Shown one piece after another: positions 15,530-23,828 of a stretch of 64,000 nt of DNA. The stretch spans positions 212,175 through 276,174 of the forward strand of contig NZ_BMTQ01000012.1 in assembly GCF_014649755.1 (NCBI RefSeq). The letters run 5' to 3'. The notes below the pieces were generated by a model. That model did no database searches. It was not told where the DNA came from and worked only from the letters and a program-made list of their open reading frames with translations. The stretch is from Streptomyces litmocidini (GTDB taxonomy: Bacteria > Actinomycetota > Actinomycetes > Streptomycetales > Streptomycetaceae). Position numbers and translations under genes: made by a program. Position 1 is the stretch's first letter. Each line of letters begins with the position of its first letter.

Positions 15530-16462
15530 TCAGGGGGCGACGGCCGCCCGGGCCACCGTGCGGAGCGCGTCCAGGACGGCGGCGATCTCCGGGGAGGTCT
15601 GGCTGCCCTCCCGTACGGCCGCGAAGACCGTGCGGGACGGGGCCCGCTCGCTGAACGCCCGGATCGTCACCTCGGGCCGCGGCGCCGGCTTGGCCATCCG
15701 CGGGACGAGCGCGACCCCGAGGCCGAGTCGCACCGCCGCGAGCGTGGCGTCCCAGTCGCCGATGGCGTGGGAGGCCTGCGGGGTGAACCCGGCGGCCGTA
15801 CAGGCGGCGACGCCGATGTCGTGGCACAGGCCCGTCGTCGCGAAGATCCAGGTCTCCTCGGCGAGGTCGGCGAGGAGCAGCCGGGGGCTGTCGAGGAGCC
15901 GGTGGCCCTCCGGCAGGGCGATGTCGAAGGGGTCCTCGCAGAGCGCGACCCGGTGGAACCGCGCGTCGAAGCGCCCCTCCTCGCCCGCCGCCCCGGGGCG
16001 GTGCGCGGCGTCCGCAGAGATGACGACGTCCGTCTCGCCGCGGTGCAGCATGGAGAAGCTCTCCGGCGGGTCGACCTCGGCGAGCGAGGTCCGCAGGAGC
16101 GGCCGGCTCTCCCGCAGCCGGGCCACGGCGGGCAGGATCAGCGCCGAGAGGGTGGTGGAGAAACCGGCCACCGCGACCTCGCCGCGCTCGCCGCTGCCGT
16201 GCGCGGCGAGCTCCGCCCGCATCTGCTCGACCTGGGTGAAGACGGCGTCGGCGTGCCGGAGCACGATCCGCGCCGCTCCGGTGAGGCGCAGCCGGCGCCC
16301 GGACGGTTCGGTGAGCGGGACGCCCAGCTCCCGCCCCAGGGCGCTGATCTGCTGCGAGACGGCCTGCGGGGTGAGGTGGAGGGCCCGGGCGGCGGCGCTG
16401 ACGGTGCCGCGCTCGCTGAGTTCCCTGAGCACGCGCAGCTTCCGCAGGTCCAGATCGGTCAC
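15530..16462 (-). CDS. LysR-family transcriptional regulator
   Basis: This 310-aa regulator has an N-terminal winged HTH (LRKLRVLRELSERGTVSAAARALHLTPQAVSQQISALGRELGV) at residues 5-60. A LysR substrate-binding domain spans about residues 90-300. The GTG at 16462 begins VTDLDLRKLRVL and has GGAGGGG about 10 nt upstream. It lies just downstream of the LLM oxidoreductase on the same strand and upstream of the EamA exporter. LysR proteins often control adjacent genes, so one of these is a likely target. Effector unknown. Confidence 0.88.
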   Translation of the reverse strand: MTDLDLRKLRVLRELSERGTVSAAARALHLTPQAVSQQISALGRELGVPLTEPSGRRLRLTGAARIVLRHADAVFTQVEQMRAELAAHGSGERGEVAVAGFSTTLSALILPAVARLRESRPLLRTSLAEVDPPESFSMLHRGETDVVISADAAHRPGAAGEEGRFDARFHRVALCEDPFDIALPEGHRLLDSPRLLLADLAEETWIFATTGLCHDIGVAACTAAGFTPQASHAIGDWDATLAAVRLGLGVALVPRMAKPAPRPEVTIRAFSERAPSRTVFAAVREGSQTSPEIAAVLDALRTVARAAVAP

Positions 16463-16499
16463 GTCCCGCACCCCTCCCCCGCTCCCCGTCAGCGCTTTC

Positions 16500-17417
16500 T
16501 CATCGTACGCAGCCCGCGTCCACGTCGACGGCCTCCTCGACCAGCGCCTCCAGGACGTCCAGGTCCCGCGCCGTGCGGCCCGCCTCACGCCGGTCGCCCG
16601 GGTAGGTGGGGTCGAGGACGACGGCCTGGGCGCCCAGGTCCTGGAGGAGTCCGAGGTCGTCGGCGATCTGCTCCCGGGTGCCCTCGCCGAGCAGTCGTCC
16701 CGGGCCCAGCGGCCGGGGCGTGACCCGCAGCTTGATCCGGGGGGAGAGGGCGGGCACCGGCCGTTCCTGCTCCTCGGCGACCTGGCGGAGCGTGGGCAGG
16801 CCCACGCCGAGGAGCCAGTCGCCGGAGACGGAGGTGGGGTGCCAGGCGTCGCCGAGGCGGACGGCCCGGCGCAGCGCCCCGTAGCTGTGGCCGCCGACCC
16901 AGACGGGCGGGCCGGGGCGCTGCACGGGCAGCGGCCCGGTGTGGACCTCGCGGAAGGAGACGTGGGCGCCGTCGAAGGAGGCGACCTCGTCGGCCCAGCA
17001 GGCCTTGATGGCGGCGAGGTACTCGTCGCTGATGGCCCCGCGCTTGCGGTACGGGACGTCGAGGACCGCGAACTCCCGGGCGGCCCAGCCGGCCGCCGCG
17101 CCGAACACCAGCCGGCCGTTGCTGAACCGGTCGATGTTGGCGGCGACGCGGGCGGTGTGCACGGGGTGCCGGTACGGGAGGATCGTCACCGTCGTGCCGA
17201 GTCCCACCGTCCTGGTGACGCCGGCGAGCCAGGCGAGGGTCGCGAAGGGGTCGTAGAACGGGGCGGGGAAGAGGTGCTGGACGTCCGGGGTGAGCGCGAC
17301 GTGGTCGGAGACCATGACGTAGTGGTAGCCCATCGCCTCGATCCGCAGCGCCCAGTCGGCGAGGGCGTCGGGGGTGGCCTCGGGGCCGTAGTTGGGCAGA
17401 TTGACGCCGAATTTCAT
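16500..17417 (-). CDS. LLM-class F420-dependent oxidoreductase
   Basis: This 305-aa protein has the luciferase-like TIM barrel. It starts MKFGVNLPNYGPEATPDAL, with YHYVMVSDHVAL near residue 35 and TVGLGTTVTILPYRHPV near residue 95. RFSNGRLVFGAAAGWAAREFAVL and a GPPVWVGGHSYGALRRAVRLGDAWHP segment follow; these belong to the F420-dependent branch in actinomycetes. It would do a hydride transfer (reduction or oxidation) on an unknown substrate. The ATG at 17417 overlaps the MFS stop by 4 nt, so the exporter and the oxidoreductase are coupled. Confidence 0.88.
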   Translation of the reverse strand: MKFGVNLPNYGPEATPDALADWALRIEAMGYHYVMVSDHVALTPDVQHLFPAPFYDPFATLAWLAGVTRTVGLGTTVTILPYRHPVHTARVAANIDRFSNGRLVFGAAAGWAAREFAVLDVPYRKRGAISDEYLAAIKACWADEVASFDGAHVSFREVHTGPLPVQRPGPPVWVGGHSYGALRRAVRLGDAWHPTSVSGDWLLGVGLPTLRQVAEEQERPVPALSPRIKLRVTPRPLGPGRLLGEGTREQIADDLGLLQDLGAQAVVLDPTYPGDRREAGRTARDLDVLEALVEEAVDVDAGCVR

Positions 17418-18736
17418 GAGGCGTTCCTTTCGGGGGGCCCGGCCGCGGTCGCGTCCGCGGCTCCGGCCCCGTGGGCGTGGTCCGGGACGTGCGGTCCGGC
17501 TTCGTGGGCGTGGTCCGGGACGTGCGGGCCTGTTTCGTGGGCCTGGTCCTGGCCGCGCGGTCCGGCCTCGTGGGCGTGCTCCTGAAGGGGTGACCCGGTG
17601 ACGCGCCGGGCCACCGCGAGGTGGAAGAGGACTCCCGCGAGCGCGACCGCGGCGGCCAGGAGCGGCAGCCGCCCGGCGTCGAGCCCGTGGGCGAGGGCGA
17701 GGCCGCCGAGCGCGGAGCCGACGGCGCCGCCGAGGTAGGTGGCGGAGCTGTTGAGGCCGACGGCGGCGGCGCCGGAAGCCGTCCCGTCGAGCAGCCGGTG
17801 CTGCTGCGGGACGACGAAGGCCCAGCCTGCCGCGCCCCAGACGAGCAGGGGCAGCAGGACGAGACCGGGCACGGCGCCGGTCCACGGCAGCAGCGCCAGG
17901 GCGGCGCCGAGGGTGCCGAGGAGCGCGACCGCGAGGCGGGCGGGCCGCCCCGTCCGGTCGACGAGGGTCCCGGCGAGGAGGCTGCCGCAGACGCCGCCGA
18001 TGCCCCAGACCCACAGGTACGGCACCGCGCTGCCCACGCCGGCGACGCGGCGCAGCACCGGTTCGAGGTAGGTGTAGAGCCCGAGGCTGGCCACGGTCTG
18101 GGTGAAGGTGACGGCGACGACCACGGCGGTCCGGGGCCGGGCGAGGGCCCCGATCCGGGCCCGCAGCGAGGGCGCGGCGGCTCCCCGCACGGGCGGCAGC
18201 GCCGTCGCGACGCCGAGCAGCGCGGCCAGGCCGAGCCCGGTGATCAGCCACAGGGCGGCCCGCCAGCCGGAGGCGGCCGCGACGAGCAGCCCGAGCGGCA
18301 CGCCGAGCACGGTGCCCGCGCTCATCCCGCCGAGGACCAGGCCGAGGGCGCGTCCGCGCCGCTCGGGCGGGACGAGCGCGACGGCGGCGGTGGCCGCCGC
18401 GGGGGTGAAGAGTCCGGCTCCGGCGCCGGCGAGGGCACGGGTGCCGAGGAGCGCGGCGTACGAACCGGCCAGCGCCGTACCGGTGTTGGCGAGGACGAAG
18501 ACGACGAGCGCGGCGACGAGGACCGCCCGGGTGCCCCAGCGGGCGAGGACGGCCGAGAGGAGCGGTGCGGCCAGCGCGTAGCAGAGGGTGAAGGCGGTGA
18601 CGGACTGGCCCGCGAGGGAGACGGAGACGTCCAGGTCGGCGCCCATGTCCGGGAGCAGCCCGGCCATCGCGTAGGCGTCGGTCCCCATGGCGAAGGAGCC
18701 GAGCGCGAGCAGGCCCACCGCGCGCGTGCCGCCCAT
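17414..18736 (-). CDS. MFS exporter with His-rich repeat tail
   Basis: This 440-aa, 12-helix major facilitator is of the drug:H+ antiporter (AraJ/CmlA-like) type: LLALGSFAMGTDAYAMAGLLPDM at the start, DxxGRP-type loop VDRTGRPARL, and RRGRALGLVLGGMSAGTVLGVPLG in helix 5. The C-terminal tail holds four tandem 11-residue units rich in His (HAHEAGPHVPD type), nine histidines in 44 residues, not part of the family core. ATG 18736 is preferred over GTG 18739 because the GGGGG site then sits about 5 nt upstream. It probably exports the cluster product. The tail could bind metal, or could be repeat-expansion noise. Confidence 0.85.
   Translation of the reverse strand: MGGTRAVGLLALGSFAMGTDAYAMAGLLPDMGADLDVSVSLAGQSVTAFTLCYALAAPLLSAVLARWGTRAVLVAALVVFVLANTGTALAGSYAALLGTRALAGAGAGLFTPAAATAAVALVPPERRGRALGLVLGGMSAGTVLGVPLGLLVAAASGWRAALWLITGLGLAALLGVATALPPVRGAAAPSLRARIGALARPRTAVVVAVTFTQTVASLGLYTYLEPVLRRVAGVGSAVPYLWVWGIGGVCGSLLAGTLVDRTGRPARLAVALLGTLGAALALLPWTGAVPGLVLLPLLVWGAAGWAFVVPQQHRLLDGTASGAAAVGLNSSATYLGGAVGSALGGLALAHGLDAGRLPLLAAAVALAGVLFHLAVARRVTGSPLQEHAHEAGPRGQDQAHETGPHVPDHAHEAGPHVPDHAHGAGAADATAAGPPERNAS
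17450..17581. repeat. 33-bp tandem repeat x4 inside the MFS gene
   Basis: Four in-frame 33-bp units encode EHAHEAGPRGQ, DQAHETGPHVP, DHAHEAGPHVP and DHAHGAGAADA. The two central units are nearly identical, and the outer ones have diverged. Confidence 0.85.
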
Positions 18737-18893
18737 CACACCCCCTTGCGGTCGTCGTACGGAACGGTCCTCGGGACGCTACTGACCGGGCGTCCCTCCC
18801 GCAGCCCACAACGCCGAAGAGGGTTCGGGGTTCCGCAGCCTCCGGCCCCCGCCCCGCTCGAACCGGCCGGTCCCCGGCCTACGGTGGATCCCT

Positions 18894-18944
18894 CCAGGAA
18901 CCCAGGCTCTCCAGGAACCCAGGCGCTCCAGGAAACCCAGGAGG
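18894..18944. repeat. 17-bp tandem repeat x3 upstream of gltX
   Basis: Three 17-bp units (18894-18910, 18911-18927, 18928-18944) begin CCAGGAA(A)CCCAGG. The last unit runs into the ribosome binding site (AGGAGG) of the glutamyl-tRNA synthetase gene, so the repeat forms its 5' leader. Function unknown. Confidence 0.85.
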
Positions 18945-18953
18945 GAGTCCACC

Positions 18954-20588
18954 GTGCTCGACCTGTCCGTCATCAACGCGATGTTCCCGCCCGACCTCCC
19001 GGAACCGGCCGACTGGGAGCGGCGGTTCGGGCCGCGCGCCCTGCCGGACGGTGCCGAGGTCACGCGCTTCGCCCCGAGCCCCACCGGACACCTGCACATC
19101 GGCGGCCTCTACACGGCGGCCGTGGCCCGGGCGCTCGCCCGCCAGTCGGGCGGGGTGCACGTGCTGCGCGTCGAGGACACCGACCGGTCCCGCCGGGTGG
19201 CGGGCGCCGCGGAGGAGTTCTCCCGGCTGCTCGGCGCCTTCGGCCTCGCCCCGGACGAGGGGGGTGTCGCCGGGGACGGGGCGTGGGGACCGTACCTCCA
19301 GTCGGAGCGCCGGGACGTCTACCTCTCCCACGTGCGGGACCTGCTCCGCCGCGACCGCGCCTACCCCTGCTTCTGCGGCAAGGACCTCCTCGCACGGAGC
19401 GCGGAGGAGCAGCGCGCGGGCCGCTCCCCGCTGGGCTACTACGGGCGGTGGGCGCCGTGCCGGACGCTGGCGCCGGAGGAGGCGGCGCGGCGGCTCGCGG
19501 CCGGCGAGCCGTACGTGGTGCGGTTCCGCTGCCCGTACGAGTTCCCCGGCCGGGTCCGGTTCACGGACCGCATCCGGGCCTCCGTCACCCTGCAGGACAA
19601 CGGCAACGACATCGTCCTCCTGAAGTCCTCCGAGGAGGAACTCCCGCTGCCGACCTACCACTTCGCGCACGTCGTGGACGACCACCTGATGCGGGTGACG
19701 CTGGTGGTGCGGGGCGAGGAGTGGCTCTCCTCGACCCCGGTCCATCTGCAGCTGCACGCGGCGCTCGGCTTCGAGCCGCCCGCGTACGCGCACCTCGCCC
19801 CGCTCATGAAGGCGGAGGGGCCCTCGCGCCGCAAGCTCAGCAAGCGCAAGGACCCCGAGGCGTCGGTGGACTACTACCTGTCCGCCGGCTATCCGCCCGC
19901 CGCGGTCCAGCACTACCTGCGGGGCCTCGCCAACATCCGGCTGATGGACGTGCCCACCGCCGAGGCGCTCGCCGCCGAGGTCCGGCTGGACGGCATGCGC
20001 CCCTCGGGCCCGCTCCTCGACCTGCCCAAGCTGCACTCGCTGAGCCGGGAGTTCATCGCCTCGCTCACCCCGGGGGAGCTGTACGGGCAGCTGCTCGCCT
20101 GGGCGGAGGAGTACGACCCGGAGCTCGCCTCCGTCCTCGCCCGCCACGAGGACCTCGCCCTGGCGGCCGTGGCCACGGGCCGGCCGGAGGGTGCGCCCGC
20201 CCGCAAGGACCTGGAGCGCTGGTCGTGCTTCCGCGACCGGTACGGCTTCTTCTTCGCGGAGCTCTTCGGCCCGGCGCCGGCGCCCGGGGACGAGCGCTAC
20301 GGCGACCTCCCCGAGGACCTCGTGCGGAGGATCGCCGCCGACTTCGCCGCCCTCTCCCCCGACGAGTGGTTCGCGGGGCTCCCGGAGATCGCCGGGCGCC
20401 ACGGCTTCGCCCCGGACACGGCCTCCTGGCGCCGGGACCCGGACCGCTGGGCGGGACCGCCGAGGCTGGTCGCGAACGTGGTCCGGGTCGCGCTGACGGG
20501 CGCCACCCGCAGCCCGGACCTCTCCGCCGTGGCCCGGGCGCTGGGCCGGGACGAGGTGGCGCGCCGCCTCGCCGCCGTGGCGGGGTGA
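18954..20588 (+). CDS. gltX: Glutamyl-tRNA synthetase, atypical paralogue
   Basis: This 544-aa class-I synthetase shows APSPTGHLHIGGLYTA (HIGH motif) near residue 40 and RKLSKRKD (KMSKS) near residue 297. About 35 residues precede the HIGH region (LSVINAMFPPDLPEPADWERRFGPR). This layout and the length recall the Clostridium-type GltX branch rather than the roughly 490-aa Streptomyces housekeeping enzyme, which starts near its HIGH motif. The start is GTG 18954 with AGGAGG about 9 nt upstream. It lies on the opposite strand to most cluster genes. The simplest inference is a dedicated supplier of Glu-tRNA to the nearby HemA; a resistance copy or a separate amino-acid-transfer role are alternatives. 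The gap downstream holds no partner gene. Confidence 0.9.
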   Translation: MLDLSVINAMFPPDLPEPADWERRFGPRALPDGAEVTRFAPSPTGHLHIGGLYTAAVARALARQSGGVHVLRVEDTDRSRRVAGAAEEFSRLLGAFGLAPDEGGVAGDGAWGPYLQSERRDVYLSHVRDLLRRDRAYPCFCGKDLLARSAEEQRAGRSPLGYYGRWAPCRTLAPEEAARRLAAGEPYVVRFRCPYEFPGRVRFTDRIRASVTLQDNGNDIVLLKSSEEELPLPTYHFAHVVDDHLMRVTLVVRGEEWLSSTPVHLQLHAALGFEPPAYAHLAPLMKAEGPSRRKLSKRKDPEASVDYYLSAGYPPAAVQHYLRGLANIRLMDVPTAEALAAEVRLDGMRPSGPLLDLPKLHSLSREFIASLTPGELYGQLLAWAEEYDPELASVLARHEDLALAAVATGRPEGAPARKDLERWSCFRDRYGFFFAELFGPAPAPGDERYGDLPEDLVRRIAADFAALSPDEWFAGLPEIAGRHGFAPDTASWRRDPDRWAGPPRLVANVVRVALTGATRSPDLSAVARALGRDEVARRLAAVAG

Positions 20589-20591
20589 GGC

Positions 20592-21392
20592 GGCGGCGCG
20601 GCGCCGCTCCTCGGCCTCGGGCACGGGGTCGTCGCCCTTCGCGCGACCGGGTCGGCGACGTCGTCGTCGAGGACGTCGACGGGCTGCTCGGCGGGGGGGC
20701 GCGGCCTGCGCCGCGTACGGGGCGGCGGCCGGCGGGCCGATGCCTTCGGCGTGGGCATGGGAACTCCCTTGGGACAGGGGTGTTCGGGGGCGCCCGGAAA
20801 GGGGGCCAGGGGCGGACAGGGGACTGTCCTCAAGATCACCGAGCGCGCTCCGACGCTAACCGCCGGGGCCCCGGCACCCCGGCAGGACACACGGCGCGGC
20901 GCGCGCCGACGGGGCCGCTCACCACTTCGGCGGAGCGCACTCGGGGCCGCCGTGCGGGGTCGGATCCGGGCCGGTCCACGGGCCCGCCGGCCCACCCGTG
21001 CGCGGGCATCCGGGGCTCGGACGAGAGGGCGGCCGGCCGCGCGTGACGGGGTCCTCACCCACCCGGCCGCCGCCGGCCGCGGGCCCGCCGGAGCCGCCCG
21101 CCGACCGGGCGCGGCGCTCCCGTACGTCCCCGTCGGGGGAGAGCGGAACCCCGTCCCGTACGCGCCGCGGCCCCGTGCGGGCGGTCGTCCCGCGGGGCGA
21201 TGGGCCCCTGCTCGGGGGAAGGGCGGCACACGGGACGGTGCCCCGGCCGGGCACGGGCCGCCTCCGGGCCCGGAGCCGGGTCGCGCGGCCCCCCTCGCCG
21301 GGGACGGCACGGGCCTCGGGACGGCGCCGCCCCGGCACCCCCGCACCGCCGGCCCTGGCCAGGGGCAGCGATGACCTGGCAGGATCGCGGGC
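20592..21392. other. 800-bp intergenic region with a degenerate MITE half-copy
   Basis: No convincing gene. An AAGGGAGTTCCCATG-like start at about 20760 on the minus strand opens a basic, low-complexity frame that runs into the gltX end, and I do not believe it. At 21179-21245 a sequence matches the left terminal repeat and core of the MITE-like element (GGGCGGTCGTCCCGCGGGG), then decays. The region marks the right border of the putative cluster. Confidence 0.55.
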
Positions 21393-22391
21393 ATGCTCCC
21401 CTCCCTCTCTCGTGCCGCCCGCCGCCGCGCCCTCGCGGTCTCGGCCGCGCTGCTCGCGCTGTGCGGGGTGCTGGTGTGGTGGCTCGTTCCCTTCGGCTCC
21501 CCCGCCCCGAGCGGCTCGCTCACCTTCAGCACGGGGGTCCCCACCGGCGTCTACCAGCGGTACGGCGATCTCCTCAAGAACGCCCTGGCGCAGGACCTGC
21601 CCGAGGTGTCGATAACGCTCGAGGAGAGCGAGGGTTCCCAGCAGAACCTGGCCCGGGTCGCCACGGGCGAGGCCGACTTCACCATCGCCACGGCCGACGC
21701 GGTGGCCCAGTACCAGCGCGAGCGCAGGCCCGGTTTCGAGCGGCTGCGCGGCTGCGCACGGCTCTACGACGACTACGTACAGCTCGTCGTGCGCAAGCGC
21801 TCCTCGCTTCAGAAGGTCCAGGACCTGCGCGGGCTCCGGGTCGGGGTCGGGCAGCCGGGGTCCGGCGTGCGCCTGATCGCCGACCGGGTCCTCGCGGCCG
21901 CGGGCCTGACCCCCGACCGGGACGTCGAGCCGGTCTCGGCGGGCATCGACACGATGCCGGGGCTCCTGGAGCGGGACGAGCTCGACGCCTTCTTCTGGTC
22001 GGGCGGGCTGCCGACACAGGCGGTGCAGGCGCTGTCCGAGCGCTTCCAGATCCGGCTGATCCCGCTGGACGCGCGGCTGGTCGACGCGCTGCACGACGCC
22101 GGCGACCCGACCCGCTACTACCGGTCGGCGGTGATCCCGGCGGACGCGTACTCCCAGGCGCAGGACGGGCGGCCGATCGAGACCCTGGCGGTGGCGAACC
22201 TGCTGGTCACCACGGTGGACGCCGACGACGACCTGGTCGAGGGCTTCACCCGTACGGTGATCAGGAGCCGGGACGGGATCGGCCGCCGGGTCCACCCGGC
22301 CCAGCTGGTGGACCTGCGCACCGCCGTGTACACGGAACCCCTGAAGCTCCACGACGGCGCCCGCCGCTACTACCGGTCGGTGAAGCCCTGA
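21393..22391 (+). CDS. TAXI-family TRAP transporter solute-binding protein
   Basis: This 332-aa extracytoplasmic binding protein has an N-terminal signal/anchor helix (residues 10-32, ALAVSAALLALCGVLVWWLV). No lipobox is visible. The mature part carries the TAXI hallmarks GSLTFSTGVPTGVYQRYGDLL, QNLARVATGEADFTIATADAVAQY and LRGLRVGVGQPGSGVRLIADRVL. TAXI proteins bind small carboxylates or glutamate-like ligands, but no TRAP membrane subunit is adjacent. In Streptomyces this gene is typically a neighbour of the GluKR system, so a sensing role is conceivable. It converges on the sensor kinase with a 21-bp gap. Confidence 0.9.
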   Translation: MLPSLSRAARRRALAVSAALLALCGVLVWWLVPFGSPAPSGSLTFSTGVPTGVYQRYGDLLKNALAQDLPEVSITLEESEGSQQNLARVATGEADFTIATADAVAQYQRERRPGFERLRGCARLYDDYVQLVVRKRSSLQKVQDLRGLRVGVGQPGSGVRLIADRVLAAAGLTPDRDVEPVSAGIDTMPGLLERDELDAFFWSGGLPTQAVQALSERFQIRLIPLDARLVDALHDAGDPTRYYRSAVIPADAYSQAQDGRPIETLAVANLLVTTVDADDDLVEGFTRTVIRSRDGIGRRVHPAQLVDLRTAVYTEPLKLHDGARRYYRSVKP

Positions 22392-22412
22392 GGCGCCGCG
22401 TCGTGCCGCGTC

Positions 22413-23810
22413 CTACAGGTCGGCGGGCGCGTACCGGGGGACGGTGACCGTCACCCGCAGGCCGTGCGGCTCGTTCGGGGCGAAGGTCACGCCTCCGCCG
22501 CCCGCCGTCAGCAGGACGCGGGCGATGGAGAGGCCGAGGCCCGAGCCCTTGACGTTCTGGTGCCGGCCCGAGCGCCAGAAGCGGTCGCCGACGCGGCCGA
22601 GCTCCTCCTCGGTGAGGCCGGGCCCGTGGTCGGCGACGACCACGGCGACGGTCGACCGGTCAGGGACGACCGTGACCGTGACCTCCTCCCCGGCGGGGGT
22701 GAACTTCAGCGCGTTGTCGATCACCGCGTCGAGGGCGCTGGAGAGGGCCACCGGATCCGCCCAGGCGGTGACCGCCCCGTGCTCCCCGGTCAGCGTGACG
22801 CCCTTGTCCTCGGCGACCGGGCGCCAGGACGCGACCCGCTCGCCGGTGAGCGCGCCGACGTCGATGAGCCGCAGTTCGGCCGCCGCGTGCTCGGCGAGCG
22901 CCAGGTCGAGGAGGTCGTCGAGGACCTGGGCGAGGCGCTTGCCCTCGGTCCGTACGGAGGCGATCTCCTCGTTGCCCTCGGGGAGCTCCAGGGCGAGCAG
23001 CTCGATCCGCAGGAGCAGCGCGGCCAGCGGGTTGCGCAGCTGGTGGGAGGCGTCGGCGACGAAGGCCCGCTGCTGTTCGAGCGCGTCCTCGACGTTGTCG
23101 GCCATCTCGTTGAACGAGCGCGCGAGGCGTCGCAGTTCGGGCGGTCCTCCGGTGGCGGCGACGCGGGAGTTCATCCGCCCGGTGGCGATGTCGTGGGTGA
23201 CGGCGTCGAGGACGCGGACCGGGCGCAGCACCCAGCCGGTGAGCCGGAAGGCGGCGCCGACGGCGAGGAGCATCGCGGCGGCCTCGCCCGCGAAGATCAG
23301 CATCCAGCCGCGCAGGATGCGGGAGCGGAGCTGTCCGGTGGGCGAGTCGGTGACGACGACGGCGACGACGTCCCCGTCGCGGACGACGGGGGAGGCGATG
23401 GTGAGCCGCGCGTCCCCCTGCCAGGGCCAGACCTGGGGCGGGTCGTGGCTGCGGCGTCCGAGCAGCGCCTCGTTGAAGGCGCGCCGGCCCTCTCCTTCGT
23501 ACGGGACGATCCAGTCCTCGGGGGCGGCGGCCATGGCCCGGTTGTCGCGGTAGAAGATCCCGGCGCGGATGCCGTACACGTCGTGGTAGCTGGCGAGTTC
23601 GCCGCCGAGGATGGCGCGCCGCTCGTCGGCGCCGGCGCTGCTCTCGCCGACGAACTGGGCGAGGGCGGCGAAGCGCGCGGCGTCGTCGAGCCGGTCGACG
23701 ACGACCCGCTGCTGCTCGGACGCGGCGAGGCTGGCGGCGAGCGGGAAGCCGAGGGCCAGCAGCACGCCGGCCATCAGCACGATGAGCAGGGGGAGGAGTC
23801 GGGTGCGCAC
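22413..23810 (-). CDS. gluK: Sensor histidine kinase (GluK-like)
   Basis: This 465-aa membrane kinase has an N-terminal TM (LLPLLIVLMAGVLLALGFPL), a periplasmic sensor region of about 120 residues, and a second TM near 165-190. A HAMP domain follows, then the HisKA box DASHQLRNPLAALLLRIE near residue 255, and HATPase motifs DNALKFTPAG and GLGLSIARVL. It would sense an extracellular signal and phosphorylate the response regulator encoded 18 nt upstream. Its place next to gluABCD matches the GluK-GluR glutamate-sensing pair of S. coelicolor (published); the orthology here is inferred from position. Confidence 0.88.
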   Translation of the reverse strand: MRTRLLPLLIVLMAGVLLALGFPLAASLAASEQQRVVVDRLDDAARFAALAQFVGESSAGADERRAILGGELASYHDVYGIRAGIFYRDNRAMAAAPEDWIVPYEGEGRRAFNEALLGRRSHDPPQVWPWQGDARLTIASPVVRDGDVVAVVVTDSPTGQLRSRILRGWMLIFAGEAAAMLLAVGAAFRLTGWVLRPVRVLDAVTHDIATGRMNSRVAATGGPPELRRLARSFNEMADNVEDALEQQRAFVADASHQLRNPLAALLLRIELLALELPEGNEEIASVRTEGKRLAQVLDDLLDLALAEHAAAELRLIDVGALTGERVASWRPVAEDKGVTLTGEHGAVTAWADPVALSSALDAVIDNALKFTPAGEEVTVTVVPDRSTVAVVVADHGPGLTEEELGRVGDRFWRSGRHQNVKGSGLGLSIARVLLTAGGGGVTFAPNEPHGLRVTVTVPRYAPADL

Positions 23811-23828
23811 GTCGGGGGCCGTCGGGGA

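Larger units (their letters stand above)
2643..20591. other. Putative C5-pathway-dependent biosynthetic gene cluster
   Basis: This segment lies between backbone genes (miaB on the left, TAXI/GluKR/gluABCD on the right). It groups glutamyl-tRNA synthetase, glutamyl-tRNA reductase, GSA aminomutase and porphobilinogen synthase with an ADP-forming acyl-CoA synthetase, a flavin monooxygenase, two Asp/Glu-racemase-superfamily enzymes, a tautomerase, an LLM/F420 oxidoreductase, two exporters and two regulators. It lacks hemC, hemD and later heme genes, which accompany hemA and hemB in the housekeeping Streptomyces locus as I know it. Boundaries are inferred: the CaiB, Ohr, EamA and LysR genes could be bystanders. 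The product is unknown. Confidence 0.55.

Noticed and set aside
20297..20760. Minus-strand gene beginning MPTPKASARR at about 20759 downstream of gltX
   Set aside because: It has a fair start site, but the sequence is basic low complexity, overlaps gltX coding sequence for most of its length and matches no family I know.
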